Positions 46,238-55,504 of a DNA stretch of 64,000 bases are shown here, piece by piece. Within the stretch, counting starts at the first letter, position 1; each line of letters begins with the position of its first letter. Source of the DNA: UBA5436 sp050951845. Lineage in GTDB: Bacteria > Bacillota > Clostridia > Saccharofermentanales > DTU023. The notes beneath the pieces are model-generated. The model ran no database searches. It was not told the origin of the DNA and saw nothing but the letters and a program-made list of their open reading frames with translations. The stretch lies in assembly GCA_050951845.1 (NCBI GenBank), contig JBMNJV010000002.1, positions 124,001 through 188,000 on the forward strand, read 5' to 3'. A program made the translations under genes and the position numbers.

Positions 46238-46465
46238 TCAACTGTGTTGCTTAATGTAATCTACGATATCGCCGACTGTTTGCATTTTAAGGATATCGTC
46301 ATCCTCGATTTCAATCTTGAATTCATCTTGTAATGCAATCGATATTTCAACTGCATCTAATGAATCCGCACCTAAATCGTTAATCAGATATGCACTTTCA
46401 ACTACATCTGCTTCGGCTACACCCATTACTTCGATTAAAACAGCTTTGACTTTATTAAATATCAT
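46238..46465 (-). CDS. acpP: Second acyl carrier protein (fatty-acid cluster copy)
   Basis: 75 residues, MIFNKVKAVLIEVMGV to VDYIKQHS, with the phosphopantetheine Ser in GADSLDAVE. It is first in the fab cluster and only distantly similar to the ACP at 5055-5297. Likely the dedicated FASII carrier, with the other as housekeeping copy, or vice versa. The 124-base upstream gap must carry the cluster promoter, but no clean one is seen. Confidence 0.94.
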   Translation of the reverse strand: MIFNKVKAVLIEVMGVAEADVVESAYLINDLGADSLDAVEISIALQDEFKIEIEDDDILKMQTVGDIVDYIKQHS

Positions 46466-46589
46466 TTAATGTCCTTTCAGATACAAATATAATACTTTGA
46501 ATATTTTAATTAAAAATACTTAACTAAATAGAATGTACTGAATTCAGGTATAACTGTCAATAAGCAAATGATTTTTTAATAAATGCACA

Positions 46590-47258
46590 TTATTTGAGAT
46601 TGAATTTGAGTTTGATTCTCTTTAATTGACAAAGCCAAGTCTTATAGACAGGTAAGAGAAAAATAACAGTCGAGAGTGCATGACTGATATTGAAGGGAAC
46701 CCCTAAAAGATAAGAAGCCAGGATGTTTTTAGAATTTAAGGGTTGAACAAAACCTAAAATATTCCAGGTATCCATAAATAAACCGAAACCGAAACTTGCC
46801 AGAATACCATACACAAAGATCGACCATGGTTTAACTAAAATGTTTTTCTCGGATAAAATCCCGGCAATGAAGCCGATCATGCCCCAAGCCAACATTTGCC
46901 ATGGCGTCCACGGACCCTGACCGAAAAATAAATTACTGACTAAACCGGACAATGCTCCGGTCATAAATCCGCTTTCCGGACCGAAAGCCATACCTGTAAT
47001 TATCACAATTGCAGTCGTCGGCTTAAAATTCGGCAACGCTGCAAACAGAATTCTGCCGCCAACTGCTAAAGCTGACAATACAACTACCGGCATCAAGTCA
47101 CGCGGTTTCGGTTTTTTTTGTTCATAAGAAATAAAAAAAGGAATTATTGCAACAACTGCTGCAAAAAAGGTAAATAAAGCCGTTTGCTCGATTCGCAGGA
47201 GAGTACAAATCACCATCGCGGCAATCAAACTGATTATTGCCAACCAACTCCATTTACG
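46590..47258 (-). CDS. ECF transporter S component (substrate-binding membrane protein)
   Basis: 222 residues with about six hydrophobic helices. AVGGRILFAALPNFKPTTAIVI and FGPESGFMTGALSGLVSNLF are typical of ECF S components; FFGQGPWTPWQMLAWG is a further conserved-looking loop. The ATG at 47258 overlaps the end of the ATPase gene and has GGAGA upstream; longer starts lie inside the ATPase frame. The vitamin bound cannot be read directly. The linked DUF4430 lipoprotein makes a corrinoid a candidate. Confidence 0.82.
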   Translation of the reverse strand, partial: RKWSWLAIISLIAAMVICTLLRIEQTALFTFFAAVVAIIPFFISYEQKKPKPRDLMPVVVLSALAVGGRILFAALPNFKPTTAIVIITGMAFGPESGFMTGALSGLVSNLFFGQGPWTPWQMLAWGMIGFIAGILSEKNILVKPWSIFVYGILASFGFGLFMDTWNILGFVQPLNSKNILASYLLGVPFNISHALSTVIFLLPVYKTWLCQLKRIKLKFNLK

Positions 47259-49020
47259 CATCAGACAATTCTCCGTCTCTGTGATTGTCCAGTTTTTGCT
47301 GTAAATGATCGAAAATAACACATCCCGGAATGATGTCTCTGGTTAAACGATAAGTCGTTGTTGTGAAGTAAGAATTTTTTTGAAAAAAATCCATTGTAGA
47401 TGCTTGTGCAATTACCCTCCGGTTAAAAATCATCGCACAGCGATCTGCAATTTCAGCAATCAAATCAACATCATGTGTCACTATTACAATTGACATTTTT
47501 TGTTTTAATGCCGACAATATTTGCTTGATTTTCTGTTTATTGATTACATCCAGACTTTTGAAAGGTTCATCGAGTAATAAAATATCAGGTTTAATTAACA
47601 AAACTTTTGCTAAAGCCAGTTTTTGTTTTTCACCTCCGCTCAAATCATAAGGATGACGTTGTAAGAAATCACGCAAATCAAATAAATCGATCATGTCGCT
47701 GATTTCCTGCTCGGTATTTGCAAAACGCTGTTTAAATTCGGTAAGCACCTGGAGCACCGTATCCTGAGCAAAAACAGCTTCCGGATTTTGGCCTAACATT
47801 GCAATTCTTTTTTGATCCGTACTTTTAATTCTGCCTTTAAAAGGTTTCAATGCTCTGCTTATTAAATACAGTAAAGTGCTTTTGCCGCTGCCATTACCGC
47901 CCATAATAACAAAAATCTCATTTTTATATATATTGAGACTGGCTTCTTTAAGAACTAAATCATCATCCGGATTATAGCGATACCAAATCCGGTCCGCCGT
48001 AAGAATTTCAGGCATCCGCTCTGTCAGGGAATTTGAGTTTTTAAGCGGATCAGCTGAAATATTGATTTTATCATCAGAAATATCAGCTTCATGATTTGTG
48101 CTTCCAAACAGATTATCGAAAGTATTATCTTTATCCTCAATAAAATTTGCGGCGGTTTGATGTCGTAAAGTACGACTTAATAAATCACGACCTTGTTTGA
48201 TGCTGAGCGGACGATTTGTCCGGTTTTTCATTATCGGATTTACACCAGGCAAAAAACTGGTTTGAGTTGCCAGTGGCAATACAGTTTTATACGGATGATC
48301 ATTATTGAACAGATAATCTGTTAAACCGCTTGCTGAACCTGAAAAATCCAGTTTACCTTTATTTAAGAAAAAAACATGATCGGTATTTTCCAATAAATCA
48401 TTGAGATTATGTTCGGAAAGCACTATTGAAATTCCGGTTTCCGAATGTACATAAAACAACATTTGCAGAAAATCCCGTCTCGCAATCGGATCTAACTGAG
48501 CAGTCGGTTCATCCAGAACCAGCAAATCCGGCTGTAAAATCATATTTGATGCCAAATTCAAAATTTGTTTTTCACCGCCGGATAATTCTGCTACTTTTTT
48601 CTCGATCCAGTTTTCGATTCCGAAAAAAATTGCAATTTCAGCTATTCGGCGTTCGATTTCCCGGACTTTTAATCCTTGGTTTTCTAAACCGAATGCTAAT
48701 TCATGCCAGACTGAATCCATGATTATTTGATTGGACGGATTTTGCATGACAAAAGCAATTTTTTGCCGGTTGTGCAAATCATCCCGGGATCGTAAACTCT
48801 CTGCAAAAATCACTTCACCCGCTTTTTTCCCCGCCGGACTTAATTCCGGCTTCAAGTGACGCAAGAGGGTTGTTTTTCCGCTGCCGCTCATTCCGCAAAG
48901 TAAAGTCAGATCACCGGTTTTAATTCGTAAGTTAATATCTTGTAAAGCCGGTAATCCTTCACCCGTAGGATAAGTAAAAGAATAATTCCGAAATTCAATC
49001 AGTGTTTGCTGTTCATTCAT
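47254..49020 (-). CDS. ECF transporter, two fused ATPase domains (EcfA-EcfA')
   Basis: 588 residues with two ABC modules. Domain 1: Walker A GMSGSGKTT, signature LSGGEKQI, Walker B LLVLDEPTAQLD. Domain 2: Walker A GGNGSGKST, signature LSGGEKQK, Walker B ILLLDEPFKSLD. A 90-residue linker joins them. ECF systems usually encode two separate ATPases; fused forms occur. It powers the S/T pair encoded on either side. Confidence 0.93.
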   Translation of the reverse strand: MNEQQTLIEFRNYSFTYPTGEGLPALQDINLRIKTGDLTLLCGMSGSGKTTLLRHLKPELSPAGKKAGEVIFAESLRSRDDLHNRQKIAFVMQNPSNQIIMDSVWHELAFGLENQGLKVREIERRIAEIAIFFGIENWIEKKVAELSGGEKQILNLASNMILQPDLLVLDEPTAQLDPIARRDFLQMLFYVHSETGISIVLSEHNLNDLLENTDHVFFLNKGKLDFSGSASGLTDYLFNNDHPYKTVLPLATQTSFLPGVNPIMKNRTNRPLSIKQGRDLLSRTLRHQTAANFIEDKDNTFDNLFGSTNHEADISDDKINISADPLKNSNSLTERMPEILTADRIWYRYNPDDDLVLKEASLNIYKNEIFVIMGGNGSGKSTLLYLISRALKPFKGRIKSTDQKRIAMLGQNPEAVFAQDTVLQVLTEFKQRFANTEQEISDMIDLFDLRDFLQRHPYDLSGGEKQKLALAKVLLIKPDILLLDEPFKSLDVINKQKIKQILSALKQKMSIVIVTHDVDLIAEIADRCAMIFNRRVIAQASTMDFFQKNSYFTTTTYRLTRDIIPGCVIFDHLQQKLDNHRDGELSDA

Positions 49021-49951
49021 ATATTATAATTCCGTCAATAATTTGTTGTTGCGTTGTTTGTTCTTGTTTAAGAATTCTCTGCCACTTAAATCGATTAATT
49101 ATATCTAAAAACAAAGGAAAGACCAAAATCAAACCTAAACTTAACAGCGAGAGAATCAGTATAATCCGATCCGTTGCCAAACCGCTCCACTTGAGAAACG
49201 GATAGTAGGCAAATTTAATCGGACCTGAAAATGCACAAATCAAATGTCCCGACAGCAAAATTATCATTGTTGAAATCAAACCGGTATCGGCAGAATTGAA
49301 GTGTTCTCTGCCGTAATTGATCCGCTTTCTGCCGGGATAACCCTTAGCTAACATGCTGTCCGCAGTTTCCAATGAATTTTCCATACTCCAGCTGAGTAAT
49401 ATGGTGAGCATACGAGCGGCAAATTTCAATTTCTGCTTACCGGTCAGTTTTTGTTTACCGAGCATCGCTTTTTGATTTAATAAAATCTCTCTGCCCTGCT
49501 TAATAGTATCCGGAATAAATTTAATGATCATCGCCAAACTTAAACCGATCGTCGGAAAACGTTTCCCCATAATTGTCAAAATTTGATCAGAGGTCAAAAG
49601 TGAATTGAAACAAACAAACCATAAAAGTATTGTAAATAAAGCTGATCCGCTGATCACACCATAAGTCAGATTCTCAACAGTGACCGGACTGCCCTTGCCT
49701 ATATAAAACAGAACTGTAAGTCCCAAGCTGTTAAAATAGCTGTTCATGAAAACGATAAAAAATAACATCGGCAGAAAATAGAGAAATTGGAACAGAAAAT
49801 GTCTGACGCCTTTAATTTGAATTGCATAAATGGCCGCAAAAATCAAACAAAGCAAAACCCAAATCGGATTCCTGGTTATCATGCTGCAAGTTAAGACACA
49901 AATAAAATAAACGAAACTGACGATCGGATGATAATCTTTTAAGCTTAGCAT
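49013..49951 (-). CDS. ECF transporter T component (EcfT)
   Basis: 312 residues. Several membrane helices; cytoplasmic coupling region with KMLGKQKL-like segment and the motif MENSLETADSMLAKGYPGRKR, in which Ala-Lys-Gly-Tyr matches the conserved EcfT coupling signature (A-R-G). It links ATPase and S component. The start shares one base with the lipoprotein stop (TGATG) and its end overlaps the ATPase start. Confidence 0.9.
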   Translation of the reverse strand: MLSLKDYHPIVSFVYFICVLTCSMITRNPIWVLLCLIFAAIYAIQIKGVRHFLFQFLYFLPMLFFIVFMNSYFNSLGLTVLFYIGKGSPVTVENLTYGVISGSALFTILLWFVCFNSLLTSDQILTIMGKRFPTIGLSLAMIIKFIPDTIKQGREILLNQKAMLGKQKLTGKQKLKFAARMLTILLSWSMENSLETADSMLAKGYPGRKRINYGREHFNSADTGLISTMIILLSGHLICAFSGPIKFAYYPFLKWSGLATDRIILILSLLSLGLILVFPLFLDIINRFKWQRILKQEQTTQQQIIDGIIIYE

Positions 49952-51012
49952 CAGAGATCACCCAAATTAACCGTATAACTGAATTGGACAATGTCTCCGG
50001 GCTGCAGAATATAGGAATCAACTCCGACTAACGGCATTGTGCCGTTCACAGTGTAAATCCAACCGCCATTCCCGTCTACTGCAAATTCTGCTAATGACTG
50101 AATCGAATAGACGTATATACCGAGATTTGTAGAAGTTGAACCGACAACCAAACCGGTCGCCATTAACAAATCATAAACTGTAGAATTTTTCGGCATTTCG
50201 TAGATTGTTCCGCCCAAAATCCACCCGTCGGAGGAAATCGCCTGCGCAATTTCATTACCGGCTTGATATGCATTGATGCACTCAACACTGATTTGCACCC
50301 TGATCGTATCAGGAACGGCCTCTGTAGTAATCGCCGGTGTTGTAGTTGCTATCGGTGTTGTTGTTGCCCTTGGTGTTGTTGCTCCGGAAGTCGTTACTGC
50401 GGAAGTTGTTGCTGCCGGAGTTGTTCTTGTTTCGGCAGCTGTTTCAGTTTGACCTGAGGTTGCTTTCTGGGTAGCTGAAGTTCTGCTGCCTGAAGTAAGG
50501 TCATGTGAAGTTGTTGGCTGTTTAGCCGGTTCAGTATCTGATGAACTTTCTTTTAACGTTGCATCACTTGAACTGCTATGTGTTACGGCAATTGTATTTT
50601 CCGGATTAACTGTCGGATTTTCAATTAATGTTGACTGCGAAGAAGTATTTTCTTTGTCTTCTCCGGCAGTTCCTGTTTGCTTTGAATCTGCTGAATCTGA
50701 TGATGCTTCAACTTGTAAATTTTCGTTCTGTTCATTGCTCTGTTCGGATATATTTTCAGTCTCAGCTGTTTGTTCAGAATTATTTTTCAGCTCATTGTCA
50801 GATTTAAGGTTTTCCGTTTGCTTAATCTGATTATCAGTTTTTTGAGCCGGTGTCAGCTCCGGTTCAATTTTATCTTGTTTTAAATCTTCAGAAACGATTG
50901 CCTGTTTTTTTTCAAGATTTGCGCTTTCAGCAGAACCGCAACTACAACCGGCAAGACCTGCCAGCAAGCTGAAACTCAATAATATTCCTATCAAATATCG
51001 TAATCTATGCAT
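49951..51012 (-). CDS. Lipoprotein with DUF4430 (transcobalamin-like) domain, linked to ECF importer
   Basis: 353 residues. Signal peptide with lipobox LAGC, then about 190 residues of low-complexity Ser/Thr/Glu/Ala linker with runs like ATTTPIATTTPAIT, then a 120-residue C-terminal domain (IRVQISVECINAYQAG, MPKNSTVYDLLMATGLVV, GGWIYTVNGTMPLVGVDSYI, PGDIVQFSYT). DUF4430 matches the C-terminal fold of eukaryotic transcobalamin. It starts an ECF operon, so a surface capture role is inferred. Corrinoid is the leading guess. Confidence 0.8.
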   Translation of the reverse strand: MHRLRYLIGILLSFSLLAGLAGCSCGSAESANLEKKQAIVSEDLKQDKIEPELTPAQKTDNQIKQTENLKSDNELKNNSEQTAETENISEQSNEQNENLQVEASSDSADSKQTGTAGEDKENTSSQSTLIENPTVNPENTIAVTHSSSSDATLKESSSDTEPAKQPTTSHDLTSGSRTSATQKATSGQTETAAETRTTPAATTSAVTTSGATTPRATTTPIATTTPAITTEAVPDTIRVQISVECINAYQAGNEIAQAISSDGWILGGTIYEMPKNSTVYDLLMATGLVVGSTSTNLGIYVYSIQSLAEFAVDGNGGWIYTVNGTMPLVGVDSYILQPGDIVQFSYTVNLGDL

Positions 51013-51143
51013 TCTTTACCTGTCTTATTAAAGCCCTCAGACTACATAACCCTTGAACTCATATTTATTAATCCGCAACAGCCGATGTCTTTAAAGACTT
51101 TACTATTTACTAAAAGTTTAAGCAAATCTCTGAAATAAGCAAA

Positions 51144-51860
51144 TCACTGCTGATTTAAAAGTTCAAATAAATCCCGTAATTCAGGTTTAGTAATATTGCG
51201 ATACATACCTTGCGGCAAATTTCCCAAAGTTATATTCATAATACGAATCCTTTGCAGAAACACCACCCGATAACCAAGCGCATCACACATCCGTCGAATC
51301 TGACGATTAAGACCTTGAGTCAGAATCAGTTGAAACTTCGTCCCGCTCAACGGAATCACTTGCGTCGGATTAGTCATCTGATCCGAGATGCGTACACCTT
51401 TTTTCATCGACTCGACAAAAAACTGATCATAGGGACGATCTACTTCCACAATATATTCTTTTTCATTTTCATATTCGGCTCTGACAATTTTATTAAAAAT
51501 AGAACCGTCATTAGTTAAAAGGATTAATCCCTCTGAATTCTTATCTAAGCGTCCGATAGTGAAAATTCTTTGCGGATAATTGATAAAATCAATAATATTG
51601 TTTTTCACTTCCGGATTGGCAGTGCAAACTATCCCCTGAGGCTTATTGAATGCTAAATATATTAAATCGTCTGTTGTTTGTGCAACAATTACCTTGCCTT
51701 CAATTTCAACTTTATCTCCGGGCATGACCAAAGTTCCCAATTCAGCAATTGATCCGTTCAGAAAAACTTTATTCTGAGCTATCAGCTGATCGGCTTGACG
51801 CCGGCTGCAATATCCGGCAGCAGCAATATATTTATTTAAGCGAACACCTTTATTCTTCAT
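51144..51860 (-). CDS. rluF: 23S rRNA pseudouridine synthase, RluF/RluB type
   Basis: 238 residues. N-terminal S4 domain (VRLNKYIAAAGYCSRRQADQLI), catalytic Asp in GRLDKNSEGL, and the RluF-like LTQGLNRQIRRMCDALGYRV. Modifies U in 23S rRNA; the exact position is inferred from resemblance to RluF. A stand-alone gene between the ECF operon and the two-component system. Confidence 0.88.
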   Translation of the reverse strand: MKNKGVRLNKYIAAAGYCSRRQADQLIAQNKVFLNGSIAELGTLVMPGDKVEIEGKVIVAQTTDDLIYLAFNKPQGIVCTANPEVKNNIIDFINYPQRIFTIGRLDKNSEGLILLTNDGSIFNKIVRAEYENEKEYIVEVDRPYDQFFVESMKKGVRISDQMTNPTQVIPLSGTKFQLILTQGLNRQIRRMCDALGYRVVFLQRIRIMNITLGNLPQGMYRNITKPELRDLFELLNQQ

Positions 51861-51915
51861 GTTTAATTACTTTTCAACAACTTTTTCATAAATTAAGTTG
51901 CTATATTAAGATCCA

Positions 51916-53757
51916 TCATTCATGTTCAATATCACTCTCATAAACATCTTTCAGATGAGGTTCAGATTTCATTACATCTCTGGCAAAAGGCATTCTAAGT
52001 GAAAAAGTTGAACCTTCGCCCTCAGCACTGGTCACTTCTAAAGTATGTCCCATCTGTTCGGCTAACTCAGCAGCAATTGATAAACCGAGTCCTGTTCCCC
52101 GCTCATTATGTGCCTTATCTGCTTTATAAAATCTTTCAAAAACATGCGGTAAGTCTTCAAGTGAAATACCCGGACCGTTATCACTGATTGATACGGTCAA
52201 TCCGGTTACATCTTCGACTATTGACATTACAATCTTACCGCCTTCATGGGTAAACTTTACGGCATTCTCCATAATTGTTGAAAGAATCTGGATTATCCGA
52301 TCCGCTTTACCCCATACTGTAGACCATTGTTCCTGAGATTCATGCATTTCAAAAGTAATATGTTTTTGATCTGCCAGAACTTCAAAGCGAACTGCCAAAT
52401 CCAGCAGATCATTTTTCAAGTATACCGGTTCCAGATTGATAATTTTTTCCGAAGTTTGGATACGTGACAGTTCAAGCATATCATCAATCAAATCTGATAA
52501 ACGTTTAGTTTCACGTAATAAAATCGCATAATATTTTTGCCGATTCTCCTCATTTTTGACCAGGCCGTCATTTAACGGTTCAAGCAATCCGCGCATTGCA
52601 GTGATCGGTGTTCTCAGTTCATGAGACACATTGGCAACATATTCACGTCTGGTTTCTTCCAGTTTTTCCGATTCGGTAACGTCTCTGAACAAACCTACCG
52701 CCCCGTACAGAACATTTTCCTGATCAAGCAAGGGAGAAATCAAACAATTAATTAAATCGTTGCCGGATTCCTTAATTTCAACAACTATTCTTTGTTCACT
52801 CAAACAAATCTCAAATAATTGATCTAAACCGGTAATTTTCAGCAATTCATCAGAAGTGAAAAGACGCGTATTCTGGTGAAACAAATGCCAGACCATATCA
52901 TTGTTCTGGGTAACCTCTCCCTCACTATCGACCGCAATAATACCTTCGGCAATACCGTCAATGATATGTTGCAATTGATTACGTTCATTGGTCAGCTTTG
53001 AGATATTGGAATCCAATTCACTTGCTAAATGATTAAAAGCATTGATCAGATAGGATATTTCATTATCTTCTTCAATCGGCTCCAATCTTTGTGAAAAATC
53101 TCCCCTGACCATTGCAGCCGCTGCTTCCCGCATTTCGGTTAAAGGCTGTACGACTTTACTTGCAAAAAATACGATCGGAATTGCAACCAGCAAACCGACA
53201 ATAATCGTCGAAATCAACAAGGCCGAGTTCAGGCTCGAATAGCTTGCCTGAAGTTCATCAACCGTTTGTACTATAACAACCGAACCCATCAGATAGCTTT
53301 TGTTTTCAACCGTTTTAATAATCGGTACTCCGACAAAAATCAAATCTTTGTTCAGCCTTTCAGAGAATACAATCATTGACTGACGTGATTTCAATGACAA
53401 AATATCATTCACAAAATAATTGAATTCATGGTCGATACCTTCTAAAAAATAATCAGGTATATCTTGAGGATATTTACTGATTAAAGTCATTCCGGTTTCA
53501 TCGGAAATGAAGACACCGGATTCATAAAACCGAATTGACAAAGTCAACAGTTGAATGACATCATCGGTAACGATCTGATCGCCTTCCGATGCCACAAAAG
53601 AAATTGTTCTGGCTTGATTATACAAGTCTTCAGATTTTAAATTGCGAAAAATCGGACGGGCAATTCTGAGGTAAACTATGCTGGTTAAAATTGACCATAA
53701 AACGATAGCCAGCAGCAATAAAAATAAAATTCGACGTAAAATAAAGTTTTTCTGCAT
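51916..53757 (-). CDS. Sensor histidine kinase (HAMP-PAS-HisKA-HATPase), PhoR/WalK-like
   Basis: 613 residues. TM helix near 8-30, an extracellular domain of about 145 residues, second TM near 178-200, HAMP (VQPLTEMREAAAAMVRGDFS), PAS (LQHIIDGIAEGIIAVDSEGE), HisKA with His in NVSHELRTPITAM, HATPase N box NAVKFTHEGG, and SDNGPGIS, GTGLGLSIA. The layout matches PhoR and WalK. Paired with the regulator 21 bases upstream. A phosphate role is tempting given the Na/Pi transporter but not shown. Confidence 0.92.
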   Translation of the reverse strand: MQKNFILRRILFLLLLAIVLWSILTSIVYLRIARPIFRNLKSEDLYNQARTISFVASEGDQIVTDDVIQLLTLSIRFYESGVFISDETGMTLISKYPQDIPDYFLEGIDHEFNYFVNDILSLKSRQSMIVFSERLNKDLIFVGVPIIKTVENKSYLMGSVVIVQTVDELQASYSSLNSALLISTIIVGLLVAIPIVFFASKVVQPLTEMREAAAAMVRGDFSQRLEPIEEDNEISYLINAFNHLASELDSNISKLTNERNQLQHIIDGIAEGIIAVDSEGEVTQNNDMVWHLFHQNTRLFTSDELLKITGLDQLFEICLSEQRIVVEIKESGNDLINCLISPLLDQENVLYGAVGLFRDVTESEKLEETRREYVANVSHELRTPITAMRGLLEPLNDGLVKNEENRQKYYAILLRETKRLSDLIDDMLELSRIQTSEKIINLEPVYLKNDLLDLAVRFEVLADQKHITFEMHESQEQWSTVWGKADRIIQILSTIMENAVKFTHEGGKIVMSIVEDVTGLTVSISDNGPGISLEDLPHVFERFYKADKAHNERGTGLGLSIAAELAEQMGHTLEVTSAEGEGSTFSLRMPFARDVMKSEPHLKDVYESDIEHE

Positions 53758-53778
53758 AAATTTTCGCTAATCGATTAT

Positions 53779-54474
53779 TCATTGACCGGGTTCGAATTTA
53801 TATCCTACACCGTAAACTGTAAGCAACGCATATTTATGATTATCACTGTCGATTTTTTGCCTGATTCTCTTAATATGAGTGTCCACGGTTCTGGTATCTC
53901 CGAAATAATCATAACCCCAAACTTTAGAAAGTATTTGTTCGCGATCCATAACCTGACCCGGATTCGAAGCTAAAAGATGCAATATCTCAACTTCCTTCGG
54001 TGTAAAAGCTACAGAAACTCCATCAACCAATACTTCATAATTATCGATATTAATTTCCAAACCGTCAAAACGTAGAATAGAAGAAGATTTACCGGTTTCC
54101 GGATCATTAGCTCTGCGCAGAACAGCCTTGACTCTCGCTACGACTTCACGCGGACTGAACGGTTTCACGATATAATCATCAGCACCCAGTTCCAGACCCA
54201 AAATCCGATCAATTTCTTCACCTTTTGCAGTCAGCATAATAATCGGTACATTGCTCGTTTTTCTGATTTCTTTGCATACATCCATCCCCGACATTTTGGG
54301 CATCATTAAATCTAAAATAATTAAATCGGGCTGTTTTTCTTTAAATGCTGTCAAGGCAGCTTCTCCGTCATATACTGAAATATATTGATAATTTTCTTCG
54401 TTTAAGTAAATACTTAAAGCTTCATGAACGACCGGATCATCGTCACTGATTAAAATAAGAGGTATATTGCCCAT
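53779..54474 (-). CDS. Response regulator, OmpR/PhoB family
   Basis: 231 residues. Receiver with acidic pair ISDDDP, phospho-Asp in IILDLMMPKMSG, Lys in DYIVKPFSPRE; C-terminal winged helix ending KIDSDNHKYALLTVYGVGYKF. GAAGGAG precedes the ATG. Acts with the kinase immediately downstream. Confidence 0.94.
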   Translation of the reverse strand: MGNIPLILISDDDPVVHEALSIYLNEENYQYISVYDGEAALTAFKEKQPDLIILDLMMPKMSGMDVCKEIRKTSNVPIIMLTAKGEEIDRILGLELGADDYIVKPFSPREVVARVKAVLRRANDPETGKSSSILRFDGLEINIDNYEVLVDGVSVAFTPKEVEILHLLASNPGQVMDREQILSKVWGYDYFGDTRTVDTHIKRIRQKIDSDNHKYALLTVYGVGYKFEPGQ

Positions 54475-54612
54475 ATTATTCTCCTTCGGATATCAATGTA
54501 ATATAGTTAAGATAAAACAAATAGCCGCTTAATACAAATATTTACCGTATCCGGACAGCGTTTTAATTGCATCTGTCATTGCAGTCAGACAAACAGAAAA
54601 ATCAGATATTGA

Positions 54613-55362
54613 TCAATTTTCAAAATTTCTGTTTTCATATTCGTTCATTGTCATTCCGTTATGATTATCCATAAAAGACTGACGTTTTTTTGCTCTGTAT
54701 TTGACCATTTTGTTTTTGAATAATTCAGCATTAGTCGGAGGTGTCCAGCTGATGGCATTAGCTCCGGCATCAATAGCTTCCTGAATGGTTTCATCTGTAG
54801 GACCGCCGGTGGCTATGATCGGAACTTCCGGATACCGCTTACGAATCCATTTCACAAGATTAGGTGTATTTTTACCGTCTGCTACATTCAAAATATCAGC
54901 TCCGGCCTTTAGTTTACTTTCAATATCATCATAATGTGAAACAATCGTAGCTACAATCGGGCACTCTACCGAAATATCAAGTAAGCTGATGGTCTCTGTC
55001 GTAGTCGGAGAATTAACTACTATCCCCATTGCTCCTCTCGCTTCGGCAAATTCAGCAACATAAGCACTGCGCTTACCGCCTGTCGTTCCGCCGCCAACAC
55101 CTGCGAATACCGGTTGGCTTGCAACAGCAGTAATCGCTTCAACAATCGCCGGATGTGGTGTCTGGGGATAAACTGCCAGAATTGCATCCGCATCTGAATA
55201 ATTAATAGTCGCAACATCGGTCGTAAAAATAAATGATTTAATTCTTCGGTTATAAATTTTGATTCCGCTCGAATTACGAATCACCGAAGGTGTGACAATT
55301 ATCGAATCATCTTTTAAACCGGATCTGACCTCCGGTACAAATTTTCTGTCTTTTTCCAACAT
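54613..55362 (-). CDS. TIM-barrel protein of unknown function
   Basis: 249 residues with beta-alpha-barrel features: TTDVATINYSDADAILAVYP, VFAGVGGGTTGGKRS, GADILNVADGKNTPNLVKWI, VPIIATGGPTDETIQEAIDAGANA. The late GGPT and ISWTPP segments look like a phosphate-binding site. Some databases call such proteins 'hydrolase' without evidence. The first 40 residues form a distinct beta-rich start. It is probably a single-gene unit; GGGAGAA precedes the ATG. Confidence 0.7.
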   Translation of the reverse strand: MLEKDRKFVPEVRSGLKDDSIIVTPSVIRNSSGIKIYNRRIKSFIFTTDVATINYSDADAILAVYPQTPHPAIVEAITAVASQPVFAGVGGGTTGGKRSAYVAEFAEARGAMGIVVNSPTTTETISLLDISVECPIVATIVSHYDDIESKLKAGADILNVADGKNTPNLVKWIRKRYPEVPIIATGGPTDETIQEAIDAGANAISWTPPTNAELFKNKMVKYRAKKRQSFMDNHNGMTMNEYENRNFEN

Positions 55363-55504
55363 ATTGTTCTCCCAAATAATATTTCAGGTCTGTTCATTAA
55401 ACCTTAAATTTATTCAACAGTAACTATTCTAAAAAGAATGCTGTCCATAAATCACATTTGAAATAGAATTCTAATTAATCTAACAGAAAAAGATGTAATT
55501 TGTA

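Noticed and set aside
51013..51143. Cobalamin riboswitch before the ECF/DUF4430 operon
   Set aside because: The gap is too short and no B12-box-like sequence was seen.
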